64,000 nucleotides of DNA from assembly GCF_002278075.1 (NCBI RefSeq), contig NZ_CP022992.1:62001-126000 (forward strand), given 5' to 3'. The stretch's first letter is position 1; the number at the start of each line of letters is the position of its first letter. The notes beneath the pieces were generated by a model. It made no database searches. It saw nothing but the letters and a program-made list of their open reading frames with translations, and was not told the origin of the DNA. This document shows positions 1 to 8,489 of the stretch, in pieces. Source of the stretch: Paraburkholderia aromaticivorans. GTDB lineage: Bacteria; Pseudomonadota; Gammaproteobacteria; Burkholderiales; Burkholderiaceae. Position numbers and translations under genes: made by a program.

Positions 1-1
1 T

Positions 2-1546
2 CGCGATTACCTGTTGCCCTGGCATGAATGTGAGAAGCGCCTGCCGGGATACAGCGAGAGGCTTGGCATTGCCGACAGCAGTGCCGGCTTTGTGGCGCAG
101 CTGCGCGAATGGCTCTCCGATGCCGCACGCCAGTTGGATGAGCGTTTTCCCGAGAAGTCCGACCATGTGACGGTCAACAAGGCAGGTGAGTTTGTTGTCC
201 GTCGCACCACGGCGACGGTCATCCCGGAAAGCGCGGTGGCCCTGCAAAAGGCGATCGTCAAGCGCATGCCTGTGCGCAATCTGCTGGACGTACTCGCCAA
301 TATCGAGCACTGGACACATTTCACACGACACTTTGGTCCGTTAAGCGGCAATGATCCCAAAATCCGCGACGCCGAACAGCGGTACCTGCTTACCATCTTC
401 GCAATGGGGTGCAATCTTGGTCCCACCCAGGCCGCGCGCCACATGGGTGACAGGATCACGCCGCACATGATGTCGTTCGTCAACCGCCGGCACTTGAGTC
501 TCGAACGCCTTGAGAGTGCACAACGCGAGCTGATCGAACTCTATCTCCGGCTTGACCTGCCGAAGCACTGGGGAGACGGCAAGACGGTGGCAGCCGACGG
601 CACCCAGTACGACTTCTACGACAACAACCTGCTGGCAGGCTATCACTTCCGCTACCGGAAAATGGGCGCGGTCGCCTACCGCCACGTCGCCGACAACTAT
701 ATCGCGGTATTCCGGCATTTCATCCCGCCGGGCATATGGGAAGCCATCTACGTGATCGAAGGGCTGCTTAAGGCTGGATTGAGCGTTGAGGCCGATACGG
801 TGCACGCCGACACCCAGGGGCAGTCGGCTGCGGTGTTCGCCTTCACCTACCTGCTGGGCATCAAGCTGATGCCGCGGATTCGCAACTGGCAGGACCTCAA
901 GCTGTATCGCGTGGATGCTGCGACCCGATACAAACATATCGATGATCTTTTCGCGGAAACGGTTGACTGGGAACTCATCGGGCGCCACTGGAAGGACCTG
1001 ATGCAGCTCGCGCTGTCGATCCAGTCTGGAGCGATTTCATCGCCCCTTCTACTGCGCCGTTTCGGTGCGGCCAGTCCGAAAAATCGCCTGTCCCTGGCGG
1101 CCGAGGAGCTTGGCAAGGTGGTTCGCACGGTATTCCTGCTTGAGTGGCTCGGCAGCAACGAACTGCGACAGGAGATCACCGCCACAACCAACAAGGTCGA
1201 GTCCTATAATGGCTTTGCCAAGTGGTTTTCGTTCGGCGGAGATGTGTTGCCAGTCAATGACCCGGACGAGCAGCAGAAACGCCTGCGTTACAACGACCTG
1301 ATGGCTTCGGCCGCGATCCTGCAGAACACGGTGGACATGATGCAGGCGTTGCGATCGATGGTGAATGAGGGCATTGAGGTCAATCCCGACGACATTGGAT
1401 TCCTCAGTCCCTACCTCACCAGCAACCTGAAACGTTTTGGCAGGTACGAACTGGATTTTGGACACGTCGAGGGGTGGATACACGATCACCTGTTCGCCGG
1501 CCCGGTCCGTTCCCTGCGGAGATCCCGATCCCATGCCCGACCTTGA
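2..1546 (+). CDS. tnpA: Tn3-family transposase TnpA, C-terminal part, cut by window edge
   Basis: Transposase of a Tn3-family unit; binds the terminal inverted repeats and carries out replicative transposition. The frame is open from base 2 without a start of its own, so about 514 codons of a protein normally near 970-1000 residues are present, i.e. the DDE catalytic half. Family blocks visible: GCNLGPTQAARHM, VAADGTQYDFYDNN, VHADTQGQS and, near the C-terminus, TTNKVESYNGF. The stop overlaps the start of the next gene by 14 bases, so this gene and the next two look translated as one unit. It is clearly a different subgroup from the transposase at 36134-39070. Confidence 0.93.
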   Translation, partial: RDYLLPWHECEKRLPGYSERLGIADSSAGFVAQLREWLSDAARQLDERFPEKSDHVTVNKAGEFVVRRTTATVIPESAVALQKAIVKRMPVRNLLDVLANIEHWTHFTRHFGPLSGNDPKIRDAEQRYLLTIFAMGCNLGPTQAARHMGDRITPHMMSFVNRRHLSLERLESAQRELIELYLRLDLPKHWGDGKTVAADGTQYDFYDNNLLAGYHFRYRKMGAVAYRHVADNYIAVFRHFIPPGIWEAIYVIEGLLKAGLSVEADTVHADTQGQSAAVFAFTYLLGIKLMPRIRNWQDLKLYRVDAATRYKHIDDLFAETVDWELIGRHWKDLMQLALSIQSGAISSPLLLRRFGAASPKNRLSLAAEELGKVVRTVFLLEWLGSNELRQEITATTNKVESYNGFAKWFSFGGDVLPVNDPDEQQKRLRYNDLMASAAILQNTVDMMQALRSMVNEGIEVNPDDIGFLSPYLTSNLKRFGRYELDFGHVEGWIHDHLFAGPVRSLRRSRSHARP

Positions 1547-1880
1547 GACTCCCTATGGCATCGTCGATGCCGACGCGCTGGAATCATTGCAGCAGCGATA
1601 CGACACGACCGTCATCCAGCAGGCCGTGGATCTTTTCGACACCATCCGCGCCCGCTGCGAGCCCGATGGTTTGCGTGACGATCTTCTGCGCCTGCACGCC
1701 ATGGCGCATACCGTTATCAATGGCGCGAGCCTGTCGTGCTCGACGGATGACCTTACGCTGGTCGAACAGGCTGATTGCACCATCGAGGAACTCGAGGACT
1801 GGATCATGGTGCTCGAAAAAATGATTCTCGCCTTGCGCCCCCTGCAGGATCTGCGATCCGAAACGGACGAACCACTGTGA
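1533..1880 (+). CDS. TnpC-like accessory protein of the Tn3-family unit
   Basis: 115-residue acidic, helical protein with no catalytic motif. The ATG at 1533 is preferred over upstream starts because it overlaps the tnpA stop (1544-1546), as expected for translational coupling; anything upstream is only tnpA read in another frame. In Tn4651/Tn4652-type elements a protein of about 120 residues encoded just after tnpA (TnpC) controls transposase expression after transcription; size and position fit that role here, but I am inferring it from context, not from a recognised motif. Its stop overlaps the next start by the GTGA arrangement at 1877-1880. Confidence 0.6.
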   Translation: MPDLETPYGIVDADALESLQQRYDTTVIQQAVDLFDTIRARCEPDGLRDDLLRLHAMAHTVINGASLSCSTDDLTLVEQADCTIEELEDWIMVLEKMILALRPLQDLRSETDEPL

Positions 1881-3082
1881 AGCCTGCCTCGTACAAGTGG
1901 CAGTTCGCCCAGCGTTTCCGGCGCCACGCTTTCGGCTGGCGCTCGGACGTACCGATCCAGCGTATCAAGGAAGCGCTCGCGGAGATCCGGCAGGTGGCGC
2001 GCGGCGATACAGTGCTTGCGGCAGAGGGCGCTGTGAAATTTCTGGAGAAAGTTTCGCCCGCGCTGGAACACGTCGACGGGTCGTCAGGTGCGATCGGCAC
2101 GGCCGTGAATCGTGCGATCGAAACACTGGTCCCGGTCATTGCTGGCGCACAGGTCGACACAGTCACGCGCCAGGCCTGGCTCGAGCGGCTATGGGAAGCC
2201 ATTCAGGATCAGGGCGTCCCCTATATCGAAGGTCTGTCGGACGAATGGGACACACTCTGCGTGACGCCCGAAATCGCCAGCGAGTGGGCCGACAGGTTTA
2301 TTGATCTCGTCGAGCACGTCTGGTCCGAGGGGCCCGGGGGATATTTTGCGGGGACACCGATCTGTCTGGCTTCGCTATATGCAGCTGGGCGACATGCGCA
2401 GCTGATCGCACTGGTGGACCGCGCTCCGTTCAAGATGTGGCACTACCGACGCTGGGGCGTCAAGGCACTGCTTGCGATGGGCAGAAAGGCTGAAGCCGTG
2501 GCCTACGCGGAAAACACGCGCGGCCTCAACAGCCCGGACGGGCAGATTGCGAAAGCTTGCGAGGCGATCCTGCTGTCATCGGGTCTTGCCGACGAGGCAT
2601 ACCGGCGCTATGCATGCGAAGCGAACCAGGGCACCACCTACCTGGCAACTTTCCGTGCCATCGCAAAGAAGTATCCGCACATCGCGCAAGAGACCATCCT
2701 GAGCGACCTGGTTGCTGCGTCGCCGGGCGAGCCAGGGAAGTGGTTCGCGGCAGCCAAGGACGCAGGCCTGTTCAACCAGGCCATCAAGCTGGCCAATGCC
2801 AGCCCGACCGACCCCCGGACGTTGACGCGCGCGGCCAGGGACTTTGCGCAGAAGCAGCCGGGATTCGCCATGGCCGCCGGTCTCGCGGCGTTGCACTGGA
2901 TCTCGATGGGCTACGGCTACGAGATCACAGGTGTCGATGTGCTCGATGCAAGCCGCGCCACGCTGCAGGCAGCGGAACACGCTGGCGTCGATCCCGAATC
3001 CGTGCGGCAGCAGATTCGCTTTCTGGCCTCCGGAACCTCTGTGCACGCGGACTTTTTGAGTCGCGCCCTGCAGGCGATCTAA
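1877..3082 (+). CDS. Helical-repeat protein of unknown function carried by the transposon
   Basis: 401 residues from a GTG at 1877 that overlaps the stop of the TnpC-like gene; the longer reading frame upstream is a shadow of that gene. The protein is Ala-rich and built of paired helices (for example AGRHAQLIALVDRAPF, MGRKAEAVAYAENTRG), giving a TPR or HEAT-like look through most of its length. It has no signal peptide and no obvious active site. It may belong to the DUF6880-like group of such proteins, which I cannot verify. Because it sits in the transposition operon between tnpC-like and integrase genes it is probably an accessory or passenger gene of the element. Confidence 0.6.
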   Translation: MKPASYKWQFAQRFRRHAFGWRSDVPIQRIKEALAEIRQVARGDTVLAAEGAVKFLEKVSPALEHVDGSSGAIGTAVNRAIETLVPVIAGAQVDTVTRQAWLERLWEAIQDQGVPYIEGLSDEWDTLCVTPEIASEWADRFIDLVEHVWSEGPGGYFAGTPICLASLYAAGRHAQLIALVDRAPFKMWHYRRWGVKALLAMGRKAEAVAYAENTRGLNSPDGQIAKACEAILLSSGLADEAYRRYACEANQGTTYLATFRAIAKKYPHIAQETILSDLVAASPGEPGKWFAAAKDAGLFNQAIKLANASPTDPRTLTRAARDFAQKQPGFAMAAGLAALHWISMGYGYEITGVDVLDASRATLQAAEHAGVDPESVRQQIRFLASGTSVHADFLSRALQAI

Positions 3083-3131
3083 GCCGGAAAATCATCGTGA
3101 AAAATCCTGGCGGGACGTCTTTCGTGATCGG

Positions 3132-3159
3132 TACAGAGATAACAGTTATTATCTCTGTA
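3132..3159. repeat. 11-6-11 dif-like inverted repeat in front of the recombinase gene
   Basis: Perfect 11-bp arms, TACAGAGATAA on the left and its complement on the right, separated by the 6-bp centre CAGTTA. The inner ends ATAA and TTAT match the inner ends of the XerCD dif site. It lies 28 bp before the start of the tyrosine recombinase, so it could be that enzyme's core recombination (resolution) site or an operator for it. Confidence 0.6.
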
Positions 3160-3187
3160 TTGACATTTCTGGACTAAACTCCATGTC

Positions 3188-4879
3188 ATGAAAACGCGTC
3201 TCCCGAACCCGGTCGCCGCCGACATGCCGAACGATTTTCCCGATGCCGACGCGCTTGCCGCGCTGCGCGCCTGGTACGAAGGCGCATCTTCGCGTGACGC
3301 GGCCAGCCGGTACCTGCGGGACCGGCTCGGTCAGGGGCAGTCTGCACGCGGCGTCATCGGCCAGATCCGCCGGCAGCTTGCGCTTTACGCCCGCAGCCGG
3401 CAGCGGGCGGATCTGGCGACGCTGTTCGAATGCCAGGCCCACAAGCGCAGACATCATGCCCGTGCCACCACGCAGGCAGTCGAAACGTTGCGCACGCTGC
3501 CTTTACCGACGCCGCATATCGGGGATGACATTACGCGCTGGTTGCCGGATCGCGCTGTCCGTGTCCTGCACGCGGCGGGCATCCGGACCCTGGCTGATCT
3601 CACGGTAAGGATTCCCCGCCGTCGTCAGTGGTGGAGTGCCGTTCCGGGGCTCGGCCCGGCCAGTGCAAAGCGGATCGAGGCATTCTTTGTCGCGCATCCA
3701 GCACTCACGGAGCGGGCTCGCGCACTGATCGTCGCCGACCGGCAGTCAGTCGTGACGCCATGGGAGCAACTCCGGCTACCGCATGAGGTTGACGGATCCG
3801 CAGGCGTGTTCCGCGCACCGCTGTCGACCTGTATCCTGGGCGTCGACAACGATTACGACGCCGTCCAGGCATGGCTTGCGTTGCACGAATCCCCGGCCAC
3901 GCAGCGCGCCTACCGTAAGGAAGCCGAACGGCTGATCCTCTGGGCCATTGTTGCCCGCGGCAAGGCCCTGTCGTCCCTGACCACGCGGGATGCAACTGAC
4001 TACAGGGCATTTCTGCGCAGACCCACCCCGCGCGAGCGCTGGGTTGGACCGCCGCGGCCGCGCACATCAACAGACTGGAGACCGTTTGTCGACAACCTCT
4101 CGGCGCGTTCGATTGCGCACGCGCTTGCCGTGCTCAGCGCCATGTTCCGCTGGCTGGTGGAGCAGCGCTATGTTGTGGCCAACCCATTTGCCGGCATCAA
4201 GGTGCGCGGCAGCAAGCGCGCCATGGCCGTGGAAACCGCGCACGCCTTCACCGAAGGAGAATGGCTGCTCACACGCACCATCGCCAACGGGCTTGAGTGG
4301 TCGTACGGCTGGCAGGCAGCCGCAGCGCAGCGACTTCGTTTCATGCTGGATTTCGGTTACGCGACGGGACTGCGGATCAGCGAGTTGGCCAATGCGACTC
4401 TGCGAAACGTCGAGGTCGACGCCGCAGGTGATCACTGGCTTCACGTCACCGGCAAAGGCGGCAAGCCAGCCAGGGTGACCTTGACACCGCTCGCTCGCGC
4501 GGCGCTGGACCGGTATCTGCAGGAGCGGGGCCTGGCGGTAAGCCGGGCGCGCTGGAACCCAGTCACGCCGCTGATCGGTAGCCTGGACGACGGCGATGCC
4601 GGCATCAAGCCTCTGCGGTTGTGGGAAGTCATGCGCAGGTTTTTCCGGCAAGCGGCGCAGATTATTGAAAACGACCATCCGCCGCTCGCCGAGAAACTCC
4701 GTCAGGCTACGCCGCACTGGATGCGGCACACGCATGCCACTCACGCTATCGCCAAGGGCGTCGAACTCAGCGCCGTCCGCGACAACCTTCGTCACGCATC
4801 GATCTCGACCACGTCGATTTATTTGCATGCTGACGATGTAAAGCGGGCGAGGCAGTTTGCGCAGGCCTTTACTGACTGA
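3188..4879 (+). CDS. Tyrosine recombinase/integrase with long N-terminal extension
   Basis: 563-residue site-specific recombinase, longer than XerC/D (about 300) because of an N-terminal extension of about 200 residues of the type annotated DUF3701, including a helix-hairpin-helix-like stretch (VPGLGPASAKRIEAFF). The SAM-like core-binding domain follows (about 220-340), then the catalytic domain: first Arg in ATGLRISEL, Lys in TGKGGKP, HWMRHTHATH with the second Arg, LRHAS with the distal His, and the nucleophile Tyr in TSIYLH. All catalytic residues are present. With the tnpA group upstream and the palindrome at 3132-3159 it probably resolves cointegrates of the transposon, as tyrosine recombinases do in some Tn3 relatives. 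Confidence 0.9.
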   Translation: MKTRLPNPVAADMPNDFPDADALAALRAWYEGASSRDAASRYLRDRLGQGQSARGVIGQIRRQLALYARSRQRADLATLFECQAHKRRHHARATTQAVETLRTLPLPTPHIGDDITRWLPDRAVRVLHAAGIRTLADLTVRIPRRRQWWSAVPGLGPASAKRIEAFFVAHPALTERARALIVADRQSVVTPWEQLRLPHEVDGSAGVFRAPLSTCILGVDNDYDAVQAWLALHESPATQRAYRKEAERLILWAIVARGKALSSLTTRDATDYRAFLRRPTPRERWVGPPRPRTSTDWRPFVDNLSARSIAHALAVLSAMFRWLVEQRYVVANPFAGIKVRGSKRAMAVETAHAFTEGEWLLTRTIANGLEWSYGWQAAAAQRLRFMLDFGYATGLRISELANATLRNVEVDAAGDHWLHVTGKGGKPARVTLTPLARAALDRYLQERGLAVSRARWNPVTPLIGSLDDGDAGIKPLRLWEVMRRFFRQAAQIIENDHPPLAEKLRQATPHWMRHTHATHAIAKGVELSAVRDNLRHASISTTSIYLHADDVKRARQFAQAFTD

Positions 4880-5106
4880 TTCCGTTATTCCAAAACCAAC
4901 GGAAACCTCGTCACCCTTATAACCTCAAGGCTTATGATCGCAATTCGACCGAATCTTGGTCAGGGGCCAAGAAGGGTGTAATCGGCCGGGACGGCAAGGA
5001 GTATCTGACGCTCGCGCATGTGCTGCGCTGGCGACAGCAGGACCTCAAGCGCATGGGGGTCATCGAGCGGGTCGCAGGCAAGCGAGGGATCTGGGGATCC
5101 CCTTGA
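4876..5106 (+). pseudogene. C-terminal gene remnant running into a transposon end
   Basis: An open stretch of about 76 codons without a start codon reads as normal protein (YLTLAHVLRWRQQDLKRMG, then IERVAGKRGIWGSP and stop). I do not recognise the family. The last residues are encoded by the first bases of the inverted repeat beginning at 5093, so the original C-terminus appears to have been replaced when that end inserted or recombined. It begins directly after the integrase gene and has no start, so it is a fragment. Confidence 0.35.
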
Positions 5107-5206
5107 TTTCAGCGCAATTTGCGACGGTAACGGACTCTAAGCCTGACGCGGGTTTGCGAGTCAGCCCTATTAAAATCTCGCGCTAAATCAAGCACTTCCT
5201 GTCTGG
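5093..5206 (+). repeat. Left copy of a 109-bp IS1071-type terminal repeat
   Basis: Starts GGGGATCCCCTTGATTTCAG. From 5098 to 5206 it aligns without gaps to the reverse complement of 44995-44887: I count about 85 of 109 identical positions. GGGG at the outer end, the TTTCAG-GCAATTT-GACGG block and the length resemble the 110-bp ends of IS1071-like Tn3-family elements (from memory). The left copy has one extra A after GGGG. No matching 5-bp duplication is seen outside the two copies. Confidence 0.6.
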
Positions 5207-5411
5207 ATATTTTCCTGCGTTCACCGGCAGGTCCCAAGTGCCGCCAGCCGGGCGCCGCCTGCAGCCGCCAGCCGGATGAGGCTGTTTTGCGGTGATAAAG
5301 ATCGTTATCCTTGATACTGCCGTATAGACAAGTGAAAAAGCGGTTTTATAACGTTATATACGTGTGGAATAATCGGGCCGAGGTGATCCTCTTCCCCGCC
5401 AGGAGCCCTGC
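5207..5411. other. Intergenic leader of the KfrA-like gene, with a 12-bp palindrome
   Basis: No gene. Contains the perfect palindrome TATAACGTTATA at 5347-5358, 54 bp before the kfrA-like start. KfrA proteins bind repeats in their own promoter, so this is a reasonable autoregulatory operator, though unproven. Confidence 0.4.
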
Positions 5412-6752
5412 ATGCCCCGTCCGGCCGCCGTTACCCCTGAACAGATCCGTTCCGCCGTGCTGTCGATGCTCGCCGAGGCAGGCGATGGACAGCCGCCCAC
5501 CGGCGAACGCTTCCGCAAGATCGTGTCGGTACGGAAACTCCGCGCGCGGCTCGGCGCGGGCGATCCGGCAACCCTTGCGGGGGTACTGAACGCGATAGAG
5601 GCCGAAGTCGTGCGCGCGGGACTCGCCGACCTCGCGATGCCCGGCATCCCCGTCGAAATCGCGGAGCAGATGCGCGCGCTGTGGCAGGCGGCCGTGGCCG
5701 CCCAACTGGACGATGTGGTGCGCCTCAAAGCCGGCGCGCAGGAGGCGGTCGACGCGGCCGACGCCGCGCGCACCGACGCCGAGCTGCGCGTCGAACTGCT
5801 GCGGCAGGAGGTGACTGAACTGCGCGCGACGCTTGCGGCGCGCGATGCGGAACTCGCCGATCTGCGCGCAGCGCACGCTGCAATCACCGCGAAGGCGGAT
5901 GCGCTCAAGGGGGCCGAACAAGGGTTGCGCGCCGGGCTCGACGCGGCCACCGAAAGCGTTGCGGAGATCGAGCGTACGCATGCGGGCGCGATTGCCTCAG
6001 TGCAGGCGCGTTACGAAGCGTTGTCGAAACAGCTGCTGCAGGAGACCGCGCACCAGCGCCAGGCGCTGCAGAAGGAACACGCGGGCTTCGCGTCGCAGCT
6101 GAAATTCGCCGAGCGCCGCATTGCTGCGCTGGAGGCGGAACGGGAGCGCCTCGAAGGCGAACTGACCGCCGAGCGCGACACGCGCCAGCAGGCGGTCGGC
6201 GAAGCGCTGGCGCTGAAGGCGATCAACACGAGCCAGCGCGCGCAGCTCGACGAGCTGTTGCGCACGCCGTTGCCCGCGAGCCGGTCCGCCGCGCGCCGGC
6301 TACGCCGCGCGGTCTCGCCACCGCCAGACGTACGACGGGCACCACGAAGCCTGACACGACGAAGCGCGCCAGGAAGCCATGAACCCGGCGATGAATCCCG
6401 CCGACTGGATCGACGTCGGCGTCACGCCACCGCGCCGCTTGCCAGACACGATCGACGCGGCTCTCGCGTATCTGGCCGACGCGCTCGGGCATGTCGTCTA
6501 TGCGCGCTGGACGCTGACGACGATGAAGCGCCGCCACGCGTCGCTCGCCGACGCGAAGGTGGCGCACCCGGCCATCATGCGCCTGCTGCTCGTTCACGAC
6601 GCGGCGGTCGAATACTGGGACCGCGGCCGCGTGCGTACCGTCGCGGCCGGCGACGCGCCGACGCCGGAGGCGGTGCTCAAGCGCGTGCTGCACACGCATC
6701 GCCGGCGCTTCAAAGCCGAGCCCGAGGCTGGCTTGCCTACCATGATGGGTGA
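5412..6752 (+). CDS. KfrA-like DNA-binding coiled-coil protein (3' end doubtful)
   Basis: Residues 1-100 form a KfrA-type DNA-binding domain (VTPEQIRSAVLSMLAEAG); about 100-290 is a continuous Ala/Glu/Arg coiled coil (EVTELRATLAARDAELADLR). KfrA proteins are plasmid-encoded autoregulated repressors with a nucleoid-like filament, linked to plasmid stability. The frame stays open to 6752, but after about residue 290 it turns into Arg/Pro-rich sequence overlapping the next gene by 373 bp, which is typical of out-of-frame reading. In another frame the region ends in a basic tail TTKPDTTKRARKP and a TGA at 6380-6382, giving a clean ATGA junction with the recombinase. A frameshift around 6270-6335 is therefore likely. 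A second member of the family lies at 63244-64000. Confidence 0.7.
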   Translation: MPRPAAVTPEQIRSAVLSMLAEAGDGQPPTGERFRKIVSVRKLRARLGAGDPATLAGVLNAIEAEVVRAGLADLAMPGIPVEIAEQMRALWQAAVAAQLDDVVRLKAGAQEAVDAADAARTDAELRVELLRQEVTELRATLAARDAELADLRAAHAAITAKADALKGAEQGLRAGLDAATESVAEIERTHAGAIASVQARYEALSKQLLQETAHQRQALQKEHAGFASQLKFAERRIAALEAERERLEGELTAERDTRQQAVGEALALKAINTSQRAQLDELLRTPLPASRSAARRLRRAVSPPPDVRRAPRSLTRRSAPGSHEPGDESRRLDRRRRHATAPLARHDRRGSRVSGRRARACRLCALDADDDEAPPRVARRREGGAPGHHAPAARSRRGGRILGPRPRAYRRGRRRADAGGGAQARAAHASPALQSRARGWLAYHDG

Positions 6753-7875
6753 GCCGAAACGGGAGACGGCGGTGCTTACCACCATGCCGCGCTCGCTGCT
6801 CGCATGGCTTGCGCGCGCCGGGCGCTTCGCGAATGTGGCGAGCGCGACCAACACGCTCGGCGTCGGCGACGATGCGCAGGCGGCGGCGCTCTACCTGCGC
6901 GATCGCGCGGGCCGCTCGCCGCATACGCTGCGCGCGTATCTGGCCGAATTGCGGCGGCTCGTCGCGTGGTGTGAAGCGCATCAGCTCGGCCCGCTGTCGG
7001 ATCTGACGCGCCACGATCTGCTCGCGTACCGGCAGTCATTGCGCAAGGCCCATCGCGATACCCCCGGCGACGCGCACCGGAAGGTGTCGGAGGCGACGCA
7101 GTCCCGTGCCCTCGCGGTCGTCGCGAGCCTGTTTCGCTACTGGACCGAGACCGGTTATCTGACCGCCAATCCCGCCGCGGGCCTCGTGCGCGGCGGCCGT
7201 TCGCGCGCGAGCTTCGCGCCGCAACGGATGCTGCCGCCGGCGCTGCTCGCCGCGTGCGACGCGTCGGTCGCAGAAGCCTCGTCCACCGACGACGATGCTT
7301 TGGTCATCGCGCGGCGCCGGGCGATCTGGACGCTTTATCGCTACGCCGGCGTGCGCCTCGTCGAACTCGTCTGGTTCGATGAGGCGCAGTTGCCCAAGCT
7401 CGACGCCGACGACAGCGGGCGCTGGACGCTGCATGTGCTCGGCAAGGGGCGCAAGACGCGTGCGATTCCATTGCCGCCGATCTGCGTGCCGATTCTCACG
7501 ACGTACCGGCAACTGCGCGGTCTGCCAGCGCAGCCGAGCCCGTACGAGCACGCGGCGCTGATCCACGGGCTCAAGGGTGGCTCGCTGCAAAGCTCGGGAC
7601 TGTACGACGAGGTGAAGGCGATATTCATCACCGCGGCCGAGCGGCTCGAGAAAGCCGACCTTGCCGCTGCCGCGCGCCTGCGATCGGCGTCGCCGCACTG
7701 GCTGCGGCACGCCTATGCCCGCACGCTTGTTGTGGACCACCAGGTGCCATTGCCGGCTGCGCAGGCGCTGCTCGGGCACGCATCGGTGCAGACAACCGCC
7801 GGCTATGCGAAGACCGATCTGTCGCAGTTGCGCGCGTTCGTGGATATGACGTTTTCGGCACCGCGTCGGACTTGA
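6379..7875 (+). CDS. Second tyrosine recombinase
   Basis: 498 residues. N-terminal part unrecognised; core-binding domain about 165-270 (SPHTLRAYLAELRRLVAW), catalytic domain about 300-495 with YRYAGVRLVELVW (first Arg), GKGRKTR (Lys), SPHWLRHAYART (His-x-x-Arg), LLGHAS (His) and TTAGYAKTDL (Tyr nucleophile). All key residues are present. ATG at 6379 overlaps a TGA in the frame expected for the end of the KfrA-like gene. Probably mobilises or resolves the replicon or island; its site is unknown. The DNA is markedly GC-rich like its upstream partner. Confidence 0.88.
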   Translation: MNPAMNPADWIDVGVTPPRRLPDTIDAALAYLADALGHVVYARWTLTTMKRRHASLADAKVAHPAIMRLLLVHDAAVEYWDRGRVRTVAAGDAPTPEAVLKRVLHTHRRRFKAEPEAGLPTMMGEPKRETAVLTTMPRSLLAWLARAGRFANVASATNTLGVGDDAQAAALYLRDRAGRSPHTLRAYLAELRRLVAWCEAHQLGPLSDLTRHDLLAYRQSLRKAHRDTPGDAHRKVSEATQSRALAVVASLFRYWTETGYLTANPAAGLVRGGRSRASFAPQRMLPPALLAACDASVAEASSTDDDALVIARRRAIWTLYRYAGVRLVELVWFDEAQLPKLDADDSGRWTLHVLGKGRKTRAIPLPPICVPILTTYRQLRGLPAQPSPYEHAALIHGLKGGSLQSSGLYDEVKAIFITAAERLEKADLAAAARLRSASPHWLRHAYARTLVVDHQVPLPAAQALLGHASVQTTAGYAKTDLSQLRAFVDMTFSAPRRT

Positions 7876-7928
7876 CAGGCATCATCCGACCGTCGCGCAT
7901 TGGATCTCCTGAAGGACCGGTATGACCG

Positions 7929-8489
7929 TCAGTCGGGCCGAACACTGCCCTCGTAGATGAAGGCCATCGGCTTCGGGCCAGGCATATAGCCGGTCTCCAA
8001 TCGATCGCAGCGGAATCCGGCGCGTTCGATTATCGTCTGAATCGGCCGGTTCAGATGGCAACCGCCGCTGATGCACATACCGTGCTCAACAAACAAGAGT
8101 CGCCCACCCGGTTTGAGCACGCGACGCATCTCGCCGAGCGCGTTCGCGACTTGCGGGATGGTGCACAGCGTCCACGTCGTGACAACCGTGTCGATGCTGT
8201 GATCGTCCAGCGGAATGGCTTCCGCGGATCCTTCGATGAAAGAGACCCGCATCGCCGTCGGCTGGACGCTCCGCCGTGCCATCGCGATAAGAGGAGGCGC
8301 TGGTTCGAGCGCCACGATCTCGCTGACGGGGGCGCGATAGAACGGTAAGTTCAGCCCCGAACCGATGCCAATCTCGAGTACCCGTCCCTCCGCCCCGCCG
8401 ATCACACGCTCGCGGTAGGGCACGAGGCGTCGGTTGCGCATGGCGAGGTGACACAGCCTCGGCAGGATGACATTGTTGTAGAAGTCCAT
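7929..8489 (-). CDS. Class I SAM-dependent methyltransferase, internally shortened
   Basis: 186-residue cytosolic methyltransferase of the UbiE/phospholipid-N-methyltransferase-like group. SAM-binding motif I is VLEIGIGSGLNL, acidic motif EPAPPL, and post-motifs FIEGSAEAIPLDDHSIDTV and LKPGGRLLFVEHG are intact. Start at 8489 has an AGGAGG site 6 bp upstream. Family members of this type usually run near 205-210 residues with about 20 residues between FVEHG and the GGCHL-R motif; here they are joined directly (FVEHGMCISGGCHLNRP), which suggests an in-frame deletion. Substrate unknown. It converges on the recombinase gene. Confidence 0.8.
   Translation of the reverse strand: MDFYNNVILPRLCHLAMRNRRLVPYRERVIGGAEGRVLEIGIGSGLNLPFYRAPVSEIVALEPAPPLIAMARRSVQPTAMRVSFIEGSAEAIPLDDHSIDTVVTTWTLCTIPQVANALGEMRRVLKPGGRLLFVEHGMCISGGCHLNRPIQTIIERAGFRCDRLETGYMPGPKPMAFIYEGSVRPD

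Noticed and set aside
4067..4828. Minus-strand open frame of 253 residues inside the first recombinase
   Set aside because: Antisense to an intact catalytic domain; no start signal.
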